Shown here in pieces: positions 9,374-16,784 of a stretch of DNA of 64,000 nt (within the stretch, counting starts at the first letter, position 1; each line of letters opens with the position of its first letter). The DNA is taken from positions 1-64,000 of the forward strand of contig SFFL01000001.1 of the NCBI GenBank assembly GCA_004557825.1. Reading direction: 5' to 3'. A program made the position numbers and the translations under genes. This DNA is from Bacteroidales bacterium. Its GTDB lineage: Bacteria > Bacteroidota > Bacteroidia > Bacteroidales > Muribaculaceae. The notes beneath the pieces are model-generated. The model was given only the letters and a program-made list of their open reading frames with translations. It was not told the origin of the DNA and made no database searches.

Positions 9374-10666
9374 ATGAACACTGCACCTCTTCAGGGTATT
9401 AAAGTTGTAGACTTTACCGCTGTACAATCCGGTCCTTCCTGTACTCAACTTCTTGCATGGCTCGGCGCCGAAGTTATCAAAATCGAACGTCCCGGCGTTG
9501 GCGATGCCACACGTAAGGAACTTCAGTTTGATCCCGACGAACCCAGCTATTACTTCCTGCAGCTCAACTCCGACAAGAAATCTCTCGCCCTCGACGCCGC
9601 CACTCCCGACGGCAAGGCTATTCTTACAAAGCTCATCCAGGGCTGCGATATTTTCGTAGAAAACCTGCACCCCGGAGCTATGGATAAGCTCGGTTTCAGC
9701 TGGGAAGTGGTACACAAACTCAATCCAAGGTGTATCTACGGTACAATCAAGGGCTTCCCCGAAGCATCGAAATTCAAAGACCTGAAAGCTTACGAGCCTA
9801 TCGCACAGGTGACTGCCGCTGCCGCCTCCACAACAGGTTGGTATGAAGGCGAATACAACATCCCCACACAGAGCGGCGCCGCCCTAGGCGACTCCAATAC
9901 AGGTATGCACCTCACAATCGGTCTGCTCGCCGCACTTGCTCAGCGCGAACGCACAGGCGAAGGCTGCTTCGTATATCAATCGATGCACAATGCCTGCCTG
10001 AACCTCTGCCGTATCAAGACCCGCGACCAGCTCACCCTCGACCGCATCGGCTACCTTACACAGTATCCCCAGTACCCCAACGGCAAGTTCGGCGATTTCG
10101 TTCCCCGTTCGGGCAACACCGAAGGCTCGGGCGTGCTCGGCTGGACCTACAAGTGTAAGAACTGGGCTACAGACCCCAACGATTATGTTTACGTAATTCT
10201 GCAGCGCGGTGCCAAAGACTTCAAGCTTGCTTGCCAGGCTATGGGCTTCGAGGATTGGCTCACCAACCCCGACTTCAACACCGCTGACGCCCGCGACCGT
10301 CATAAAGATGAGATTCTCGCCCGTATCCAGCAGTTCTGCATCGACAAGGATAAATACGAAGTGACCGCACAGCTTGCCAAATTCGGCGTGCCCGCAGGTC
10401 CTGTATTGTCAACCAAGGAGATTATGAACGAAGAGACCAACTACGATGGCAACACTCTTGTCCGCATCAACCAGGGCGGTAAGATTGGCGAATTCGTCAC
10501 CGTGGGCGTGCCCTTCACAATGTCGAACTATCAGCCTACCTACGGCCCCTGCCCGACTCTGGGCGGCAACACCGCAGAGGTGCTCAAGAGCATAGGCTAC
10601 TCCGACGACGATATCGCCAAGTTTGCTGCCAACGGCACCACCGCTCCGATGCCCGCAGCCAAATAA
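9374..10666 (+). CDS. frc: formyl-CoA:oxalate CoA-transferase
   Basis: About 430 residues. This class III CoA-transferase moves CoA from formyl-CoA to oxalate in the cytoplasm, giving oxalyl-CoA and formate, the first step of the oxalate cycle. It aligns by eye along its length with the Oxalobacter formigenes enzyme: DFTAVQSGPSCTQLLAWLGA at the N-terminus, LKAYEPIAQ, SGAALGDSNTGMHLTIG with the catalytic Asp, and late segments equivalent to WxxKCKxW, KDKYEVT and PAGPVLS. The start at 9374 is the ATG after an A-rich leader; the upstream in-frame extension is not conserved-looking. The next gene is oxc and an AEC carrier follows. Confidence 0.92.
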   Translation: MNTAPLQGIKVVDFTAVQSGPSCTQLLAWLGAEVIKIERPGVGDATRKELQFDPDEPSYYFLQLNSDKKSLALDAATPDGKAILTKLIQGCDIFVENLHPGAMDKLGFSWEVVHKLNPRCIYGTIKGFPEASKFKDLKAYEPIAQVTAAAASTTGWYEGEYNIPTQSGAALGDSNTGMHLTIGLLAALAQRERTGEGCFVYQSMHNACLNLCRIKTRDQLTLDRIGYLTQYPQYPNGKFGDFVPRSGNTEGSGVLGWTYKCKNWATDPNDYVYVILQRGAKDFKLACQAMGFEDWLTNPDFNTADARDRHKDEILARIQQFCIDKDKYEVTAQLAKFGVPAGPVLSTKEIMNEETNYDGNTLVRINQGGKIGEFVTVGVPFTMSNYQPTYGPCPTLGGNTAEVLKSIGYSDDDIAKFAANGTTAPMPAAK

Positions 10667-10726
10667 TCGCCCCGGAGCATTAGATAAGCTAAGCTGAGGA
10701 CTTTTTTTCCGACGCTTTTCAAATAA

Positions 10727-10765
10727 CGGCTCGGGCAGCCCGACCGCTGCCCGGGTCGTTTTATT
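10727..10765 (+). terminator. hairpin between frc and oxc
   Basis: A 13-bp stem, CGGCTCGGGCAGC (10727-10739) with GCTGCCCGGGTCG (10746-10758), is followed by TTTTATT. It looks like an intrinsic terminator or attenuator inside the oxalate cluster. No convincing promoter was found between it and oxc. Confidence 0.7.
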
Positions 10766-10838
10766 TAAATAATCTCCTCTCTTTCACTTAATTTCCCTCA
10801 CCTTCTTTCTCCAACTTAACAATTTCACAATCAGAATT

Positions 10839-12584
10839 ATGTCAACTATTTCCAATACAGGGTCGGCACCCAAATTCCCCGAACAAGTGACCGGGATGTA
10901 TATTCTTGCTGAAGCGCTCCGTCGCGTAGGTATCCCCACAGTTTACGGCCTGGTAGGTATTCCTGTCACCGAGGCCGCTTATGCCATACAGAAGTTAGGC
11001 ATAAAGTATGTGGGCTTCCGTTTCGAGCAGCAGGCCGGTATGGCCGCCGCCACTCACGGCTATCTCACAAAGACCCCGGGCGTACTGCTTACAGTGTCGT
11101 CGCTGGGCTTCCTCAATGGCCTTACAGCCACCGCCAACGCCACCGTCAACTGCTATCCTATGATTCAGATTTCCGGTGCTTCGGATCCCACAATGGTGGA
11201 TATGAATATGGGCACATACGAACAACTCGACCAGTTCAACACCGCCAAACCGCTGGTTAAGGCCGCATTCCGCTGCAGCCACGCCAAAGATATTCCCTCG
11301 GCTGTGGCAAGAGCCTACCGCGCAGCTGTATCGGGCCGTCCCGGTGGTGTCTATATCGATATGACCACCCCCGCACTCGGCGAGATTATGAACGCTGCCG
11401 ATGCCGAGAAGCTGTTCTTCGATCCTGTAGATGTCTATACACCCGTTGCCCCCAACCAGGCCGCTGTCGACCGCGCGGTAGAACTGCTCACCACAGCCAA
11501 GCATCCAGCCATCCTGCTGGGTAAAGGCGCTGCTTACGCTCAGGTCGACGACAAGATCAAGAAACTTATCGAGACATACAACATTCCCTATCTGCCAATG
11601 TCGATGGCTAAAGGCCTGATGCACGACAACGGTCCGCTCAGCGCACTTTCCTGCCGCAGCGACATTATGGAGAAGGCCGATGTAGTGATGATTGTTGGTG
11701 CCCGTCTGAACTGGATGCTCTCCTTTGGCCGCGGCAAGTGGAATCCCGATATGAAGTTTATCCAGCTCGATGTTGAGCCGCAGGAAATCGACGTGAACGT
11801 GCCCATCGCAGCTCCCGTTGTAGGTGATATGGGTCTGTCGCTCGATGCCATCCTCGCCGCTATGGAGGGCAAGAAGATGGCTGCCGATCCCGCCTGGGTA
11901 GCTTTGCTGCAGGCCGAGACAAAGGTCAAGAACGCCAAGTTCGCCACCCGTCTTACCACCGCCGCTACAGCCTCGCCGATGAACCACTGGAGCGCACTCA
12001 GCGCCATCAAGCCTATCCTCGAGGCTAACCCCGACATTATTCTGGTAAATGAGGGCGCCAATACTCTCGACGACACCCGCGACGCTGTGGATATGACCCT
12101 GCCGCGCCACCGCGTAGACTGCGCCACCTGGGCCATTATGGGTATGGGTATGGGCTCCTGCGTAGGTGCCGCCGTAAGCACCGGCAAGCAGGTTGTTGCC
12201 ATCGAAGGCGACTCGGCTTTCGGCTTCTCCGGTATGGATTTCGCCACAATCTGCCGTTTCCACCTCCCCGTAACTGTAGTGATCTTCAACAATGGCGGTA
12301 TCTACAACGCCATCGGTGTGAACCCCTCCACCAATCCCGCCATCGAAAAAGACCCCGCCCCCACAACACTCGACCTCAATGCCCGTTATAATAAAATAGC
12401 AGAGGCTTTCGGTGCTAAAGGCTACTACGTAACCACCCCCGCCGAACTCTCACAGGCTCTCACCGAGGCCATCGCTTCGAAGGCTCCGGCCATTATCGAC
12501 GTGCAGCTCGCCGGCGACGCAGGCAAGGAAAGCGGCCACATCGGCTACCTCAACCCTGCTCCGCTGATCGACTACACCGTATGA
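10839..12584 (+). CDS. oxc: oxalyl-CoA decarboxylase
   Basis: 581 residues, thiamine-diphosphate enzyme converting oxalyl-CoA to formyl-CoA and CO2. Domain order is that of the TPP decarboxylases: PYR domain with the catalytic Glu (FRFEQQAGMAAATHGY, ~57), central domain (ILLGKGAAYAQ), and PP domain with the metal-binding GDSAFGFSGMD...NNGGIYN region (~455-490). Segments such as TVSSLGFLNGLT, VSGRPGGVYIDM and LVNEGANTLDDTR correspond closely to the Oxalobacter enzyme. It is cytoplasmic, directly downstream of frc and 47 bp upstream of the AEC carrier gene. Confidence 0.93.
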   Translation: MSTISNTGSAPKFPEQVTGMYILAEALRRVGIPTVYGLVGIPVTEAAYAIQKLGIKYVGFRFEQQAGMAAATHGYLTKTPGVLLTVSSLGFLNGLTATANATVNCYPMIQISGASDPTMVDMNMGTYEQLDQFNTAKPLVKAAFRCSHAKDIPSAVARAYRAAVSGRPGGVYIDMTTPALGEIMNAADAEKLFFDPVDVYTPVAPNQAAVDRAVELLTTAKHPAILLGKGAAYAQVDDKIKKLIETYNIPYLPMSMAKGLMHDNGPLSALSCRSDIMEKADVVMIVGARLNWMLSFGRGKWNPDMKFIQLDVEPQEIDVNVPIAAPVVGDMGLSLDAILAAMEGKKMAADPAWVALLQAETKVKNAKFATRLTTAATASPMNHWSALSAIKPILEANPDIILVNEGANTLDDTRDAVDMTLPRHRVDCATWAIMGMGMGSCVGAAVSTGKQVVAIEGDSAFGFSGMDFATICRFHLPVTVVIFNNGGIYNAIGVNPSTNPAIEKDPAPTTLDLNARYNKIAEAFGAKGYYVTTPAELSQALTEAIASKAPAIIDVQLAGDAGKESGHIGYLNPAPLIDYTV

Positions 12585-12631
12585 TGCCACGGTTTTCAGC
12601 AAGATGTTTCAACTAAAATAGGTTTACTATT

Positions 12632-13609
12632 ATGAATATTACGCATATAATTCTTTATGCCATCGTCCCGATTATCGTGGTGATGCTCGCCGGCTACATC
12701 TCCGGGAAGAAAGGAGTCTTCTCGGGTGAAGACGCGAAGAAATTCAATAAAGTGGTGCTCGACTATGCATTGCCCGCAGCCCTGTTCGTATCCATCGTGC
12801 AGGCATCGCGCGAAATGCTGGTGCGCGACATGAAGCTCACCCTGGTGGCCACTATCGGCATTATGGCCTGCTTTATGCTGGTCTACTTCGTATTCCGGCT
12901 ATTCAAAAAGAACACCGGCGCCGACGCCGCCGTATCGGCCCTGATCAGCGGTTCGCCTACCATCGGCTTCCTCGGCTTCGCCGTGCTTGAGCCTATCTTC
13001 GGCACAAACCCGTCAGTCGCACTCGTTGTAGCCATCGTGGGCATCGTGGTCAACGCCATCGGCATCCCCGTGGGTCTGTCGCTGATGAACGCTTCGCTCG
13101 AGAAGCAGCAGCCCGGCTCTGCCAAGAAGGGAAGCGCCTGGCTCCCCGTGCTCCACGCACTGGAGCAGCCGGTAGCCTGGGCACCTATCCTGGCAGTAAT
13201 CTGGGTAGTGGCCGGAATTCCCTGGCCTGATTGGGCAAGCCCCTCCTTCAACCTCATTGCCAAAGCCAACGCCTCAATGGCAGTGTTCTCGGCAGGTATC
13301 ACCCTCTCAGCCATCAAGTTCTCCATCAACTTCCAGGTTATCCTCGGCTCCATTATGAAGATGATTCTTATGCCGGCAGTGATCCTCATCATCGGCTTGC
13401 TGGTACACATGGACCCCACCAACCTCAAGATGCTTGTTGTGGCAGGCTCGCTGCCTCCCGCCTTCTCCGGCATCATCATCGCCGACGAATACAACGTCTA
13501 CACCGCCACGGGCACCTCATCGCTTACCCTGAGTATAATCCTCTTTATCGGCTTCTGCCCCCTCTGGATATGGCTCACCGAACTGGCTCTCAACGCCTTC
13601 CCGATGTAA
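12632..13609 (+). CDS. AEC (auxin efflux carrier) family transporter, probable oxalate/formate carrier
   Basis: 325 residues, about ten hydrophobic segments, inner membrane. The AEC signature is seen in the N-terminal half (YAIVPIIVVMLAGYISGKKG, LDYALPAALF) and the C-terminal repeat (AGSLPPAFSGIIIADEYNVY). The family includes malonate and malate carriers (MdcF, MleP). E. coli yfdV is an AEC gene next to its frc (yfdW) and oxc (yfdU) homologues, so a function in oxalate uptake or oxalate/formate exchange is likely by context. It is not related to OxlT, the MFS antiporter of Oxalobacter. It is 47 bp downstream of oxc and ends before a strong terminator. Confidence 0.8.
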   Translation: MNITHIILYAIVPIIVVMLAGYISGKKGVFSGEDAKKFNKVVLDYALPAALFVSIVQASREMLVRDMKLTLVATIGIMACFMLVYFVFRLFKKNTGADAAVSALISGSPTIGFLGFAVLEPIFGTNPSVALVVAIVGIVVNAIGIPVGLSLMNASLEKQQPGSAKKGSAWLPVLHALEQPVAWAPILAVIWVVAGIPWPDWASPSFNLIAKANASMAVFSAGITLSAIKFSINFQVILGSIMKMILMPAVILIIGLLVHMDPTNLKMLVVAGSLPPAFSGIIIADEYNVYTATGTSSLTLSIILFIGFCPLWIWLTELALNAFPM

Positions 13610-13642
13610 TCCCGCAGCCATAAACAACCCCCTCGAATAACT

Positions 13643-13668
13643 CCCGTTAATAACACCCGTTAATAACA
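13643..13668. repeat. 13-bp direct tandem repeat (x2)
   Basis: CCCGTTAATAACA occurs twice head to tail (13643-13655, 13656-13668), between the AEC gene and its terminator. Confidence 0.8.
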
Positions 13669-13682
13669 CCCTCTAAATTATA

Positions 13683-13724
13683 CCGGCCCCGGCAGTTTTC
13701 AACTCCCGGGGCCGGCTGATTTTT
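13683..13724 (+). terminator. terminator of the oxalate cluster
   Basis: A 10-bp G+C stem, CCGGCCCCGG (13683-13692) with CCGGGGCCGG (13706-13715), is followed by CTGATTTTTA. Confidence 0.85.
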
Positions 13725-13747
13725 ATTGGGAAATTAATGTCATTTTT

Positions 13748-13813
13748 AGGAAAATGTGTGAGTTTTCGCCAAAACTCGGTAGGAAAATGTGCACGGAAGC
13801 ACAAAAACTCGGT
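13748..13813. repeat. 33-bp imperfect tandem repeat with variable centre
   Basis: Two 33-bp units share the first 11 bp (AGGAAAATGTG) and last 10 bp (AAAACTCGGT) but differ completely in the 12-bp centre. Each centre can pair with part of its unit: GAGTTTT/AAAACTC in the first, TGTGC/GCACA in the second. No gene explains them. Confidence 0.75.
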
Positions 13814-13861
13814 ATAAAAAAGTGATTATGTATGAGTTAGGATGGGAGGGAAGGATGATGG

Positions 13862-14479
13862 TCAGCGGATGAAATTGGTGGGGATGCGCGGCTCGGGCGC
13901 GGGATGAGCCGGAGCGTCGGCGATATGGATAGCTTTCAGTAGCCACGCCATATTATGGCCAAGGGTGCGCATCGTCTGCAATCCTTCTGCATCCTGCAGT
14001 GCCTCGCCCTGGTCGCGGCCGTAGACCACATTCCAGTACTGCGACGACACTATAGGCATATTGTTGATGGTGAAGTACTTATTCAATCGGTCGAAACTTG
14101 CCACAGATCCGCCGCGACGGCATACGCTCACGGCAGCCGCGGGCTTGTAGGCCATAAAGCGCCCGGCGGAGTAGAACAGGCGGTCGAGCAGCGCACACAG
14201 ACTTCCGGCCGGACCGGCATAATATACCGGCGAACCAATTACATATCCGTCGGCGTGCTGGATTTTCTCGTAAAGGTCGGCATAAGCGCCTGTGTTGAAT
14301 ACACATACGCCCGTCTGGTAGCATTTATAGCAGGCAATGCAGCCCGGAATAGGATGCACACCAATCCAGTAGATTTCCGTTTCCACGCCATCGGCGTTCA
14401 GCGCTTTCGCCACCTCCTCCAGAGCAATATTGGTATTGCCCTCCTTATGCGGCGACCCATTAATCAATAATACTTTCAT
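13862..14479 (-). CDS. flavodoxin-like NAD(P)H-dependent FMN reductase
   Basis: 205 residues, cytoplasmic. The flavodoxin-like fold with the FMN phosphate loop at the N-terminus (LLINGSPHKEGNTNIAL) and the isoalloxazine-contact segment GSPVYYAGPAGSLCALLDR (~82) identify an NADPH-dependent FMN reductase/iron-sulfur flavoprotein relative. A Cys cluster, CIACYKCYQTGVC (~47-59), is typical of the multimeric flavodoxin subgroup whose members may bind an Fe-S centre. Electron acceptor unknown. It lies immediately downstream (30 bp) of the restriction-modification pair on the same strand, but its base composition matches the host chromosome, so it is probably a resident gene. Confidence 0.85.
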   Translation of the reverse strand: MKVLLINGSPHKEGNTNIALEEVAKALNADGVETEIYWIGVHPIPGCIACYKCYQTGVCVFNTGAYADLYEKIQHADGYVIGSPVYYAGPAGSLCALLDRLFYSAGRFMAYKPAAAVSVCRRGGSVASFDRLNKYFTINNMPIVSSQYWNVVYGRDQGEALQDAEGLQTMRTLGHNMAWLLKAIHIADAPAHPAPEPRIPTNFIR

Positions 14480-14509
14480 TTCTCAATACTCCTTAGCTAA
14501 TTAATCCAA

Positions 14510-15232
14510 TTATACGTTTGTTTCAACCAAGTTGGTCAGTTGTGCAAAAGTATTTTGGTAAGATATATATTTATATGGCATTTTATGTTCCTCTCGGAAT
14601 TTATCTGAAATCATAAGTCGTCCATTGTTCTTACCGGAATTTTTACCTTTTTCAGACCAACTCCGATTGTCCTGTCGATGCTCTTTTGGAAGATCTACTT
14701 CTTCAAGGCAGTATGTTTTGATGCTGTCAATATAGATGTGCCTTGGTTTAGCTCGTCGATTCTCGTCATCTTCATAAGATTCCGCAATGGAATATCCAAT
14801 CTTAAGTATTACATACGATTTCTCTTGCTCAGGCGCATCTTCACAATAGTTATGATAAAGTTGCTTTATCGCAGCTATGGCATTGTTATTGCTTCCTTTC
14901 CGTTCTGCCTTTACATTTATCAGAAATTTATTACCATCCTTCTTTGAAAAGCAATCATAGCTATCTACGGTCGTAGCACCTATATGTCTGTCGATGATAT
15001 AATCTTCCTCCGAACAGTGAGTGTACATATCCAGTTTGGCTACAATAAACTCCTCCAGTATGAAGCCGATTGCCGTAGACGACTCTATACAGTTATGTTT
15101 ACTCTGCAGCAGGTTATATTCTTCAAGACGAAGTACAAGTTCCCTACCGTATGTCTTAAAAATGTTAGATACATACTCCTTGAGTTTCTTCTGAAAATCA
15201 AGACTCCTTGTGTAATACTGGTTATCACTCAT
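14510..15232 (-). CDS. putative type II restriction endonuclease
   Basis: 240 residues. The identification rests mainly on context: it overlaps the 3' end of the cytosine methyltransferase gene by 4 bp, the usual M-R arrangement, and shares that gene's A+T-rich composition. Internally, TTVDSYDCFSK followed by KFLINVKAERKG (~88-112) fits a PD-(D/E)xK nuclease core (Asp, then VKAE with the catalytic Lys). The protein is Lys/Asn/Tyr-rich, unlike its neighbours. The recognition site cannot be derived from sequence. I did not recognise a specific named endonuclease family. Confidence 0.65.
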   Translation of the reverse strand: MSDNQYYTRSLDFQKKLKEYVSNIFKTYGRELVLRLEEYNLLQSKHNCIESSTAIGFILEEFIVAKLDMYTHCSEEDYIIDRHIGATTVDSYDCFSKKDGNKFLINVKAERKGSNNNAIAAIKQLYHNYCEDAPEQEKSYVILKIGYSIAESYEDDENRRAKPRHIYIDSIKTYCLEEVDLPKEHRQDNRSWSEKGKNSGKNNGRLMISDKFREEHKMPYKYISYQNTFAQLTNLVETNV

Positions 15233-16500
15233 TCTTTTTCAAAATCATTATTTGAGTATCTCACGGATAGACCTATTGCCTTACCAAGCAAGCAAGGTAC
15301 GGCGTTGCCGATCTGAATCAGTTGCTTCGCTTTCTTCCCTTCAAAGATAAAATCATCAGGGAAAGACTGAAGTCGAGCCATTTCCCTGGCTGTCAACACC
15401 CTGGGGAGTCGCGGATGAACATTTACCCCTCCATGGTTCTCTTTGATTGTGCATGAAGGTTCATTCCAGGGACTTTTTTTCCAGGCATCGCTGTACCCCT
15501 TATAAATGCTTTGCCCCTCGGGACATTCCATTATTCGTTTACGCATCGTTTCAGAATGAACCGTAGGCACATGATTGAAATCAGGATCTTCAGGATGATT
15601 CATCAAATCAGCGATTGTCTGCCCTACAGTAATATACTCCGAGGGATTAAGAATAGGACGAGGATGATAATTTCTCATTCCTATTCTATTGCCGATAAAT
15701 ATTACACGTTCACGTTTTTGCGGTGTATAATAATCAGCAGCACAAAGGGTCGTAACATTCATCGCATACCCTATTTCGCTAAAATCGCTCAAAATTTTCT
15801 GCTCAACTTTGCCGCCAAGCATACTTCTCAACCCTTTCACATTCTCACATATCACAAAATCGGGCTGAAGATGCGCCACAATTTCAAGCAATTCTTTATA
15901 TAATGAATTGCGAGGGTCATCGACTATGCGATTTCCGGCCATACTGAATCCTTGACAAGGGAATCCTCCGGCTACAATACCCAGATGCCGTCCATTCAAT
16001 TGTCGTGATACCGTATCGTAAAATTCCTGCTTTTTCTCCGGTGATTTTATATCGCCGTTTACGAAAGGATGCCTGAAATTTCTTCTGTATGTCTGTCCTG
16101 CCTCATCGAACCAATCAAGTCCACATATTCCCTCAAGGCCGGCCATCTCCAAACCTTTACTAAGTCCACCAGCTCCGCAAAACAAGTCTACAAAAGTCAT
16201 CGTTGATTCTCCAGGATTATCCCAATAGGGCCTTATATCAGCCCAGTTGACATAATCAGTGCGCGAACGGGAAACCTTTTTATCTGAAATTACATATTCC
16301 TCACCAAAAAGATTATGTTCTTTCAATTGAGGTTGAATACTTGCTTTATATTTTCTTGCTTCAACAAATTCATTAAAATCTTTCTGAGATATACGATACG
16401 TCGAGCCAACTTTTTCACTTGGCAACTCTCCCGACGCCACAAAGCGCCGAACAGATTTCACTGATAGTTGCAATGAAGATGCGACATCGCCGATTGTCAT
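15229..16500 (-). CDS. DNA (cytosine-5) methyltransferase with N-terminal excisionase-type HTH
   Basis: 423 residues. Residues 1-50 (TIGDVASSLQLSVKSVRRFV... STYRISQKDFNEF) are an excisionase/MerR-like helix-turn-helix. A linker to ~100 precedes a full m5C methyltransferase: motif I FVDLFCGAGG (~103), motif IV GGFPCQGFS with catalytic Cys182, motif VI CENV, motif VIII QKRERVIFIG, the variable target-recognition region, and motif X GNAVPCLLGKAIG. It methylates cytosine in a short site to protect from the linked nuclease. The HTH fusion suggests self-regulation of the system. The locus is visibly richer in A+T than flanking genes, a sign of horizontal transfer. Confidence 0.93.
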   Translation of the reverse strand: MTIGDVASSLQLSVKSVRRFVASGELPSEKVGSTYRISQKDFNEFVEARKYKASIQPQLKEHNLFGEEYVISDKKVSRSRTDYVNWADIRPYWDNPGESTMTFVDLFCGAGGLSKGLEMAGLEGICGLDWFDEAGQTYRRNFRHPFVNGDIKSPEKKQEFYDTVSRQLNGRHLGIVAGGFPCQGFSMAGNRIVDDPRNSLYKELLEIVAHLQPDFVICENVKGLRSMLGGKVEQKILSDFSEIGYAMNVTTLCAADYYTPQKRERVIFIGNRIGMRNYHPRPILNPSEYITVGQTIADLMNHPEDPDFNHVPTVHSETMRKRIMECPEGQSIYKGYSDAWKKSPWNEPSCTIKENHGGVNVHPRLPRVLTAREMARLQSFPDDFIFEGKKAKQLIQIGNAVPCLLGKAIGLSVRYSNNDFEKE

Positions 16501-16784
16501 ATGATTTATTTCTTTCGTAGGTTAAGCTATAGGAAACCGACACAATATGATCGGGGGAAATTTTTGTGTAAAGGTAGGAGAAATTATTCAATTTACCAAA
16601 TAGAATGTTGGTTGGGTTCAGTTTGCAGAGAAGATATGGGTTGCCGATTTGCAATAGCAATAAATAATGAGGGGAGAGCGCGAAATTCCGTGAAAAATGC
16701 TTACCTTTGCTATGCCTCGCGCTTACAGAGCGTCGGGGGCATAAATTGCCGAATTTTTATCATCATACCGACTGATTTTATATC
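16501..16784. other. divergent promoter region of methyltransferase and GH97 gene
   Basis: No gene. TACCTTTG at 16702-16709 is a good -7 element for the plus-strand GH97 gene without a clear -33 match. On the minus strand TACCTTTA at about 16569-16576 is a weak candidate for the methyltransferase. The left part is A+T-rich like the restriction-modification genes, marking one edge of the acquired segment. Confidence 0.5.

Noticed and set aside
10995..12263. A 422-codon minus-strand ORF opposite oxc
   Set aside because: Shadow of a convincing, fully conserved oxc gene.
13746..13946. A 66-codon minus-strand ORF ending in a YRVLAKTHTF-like tail
   Set aside because: Runs over the 33-bp tandem repeats and into the antisense of the flavodoxin gene; the repeats themselves explain the open frame.
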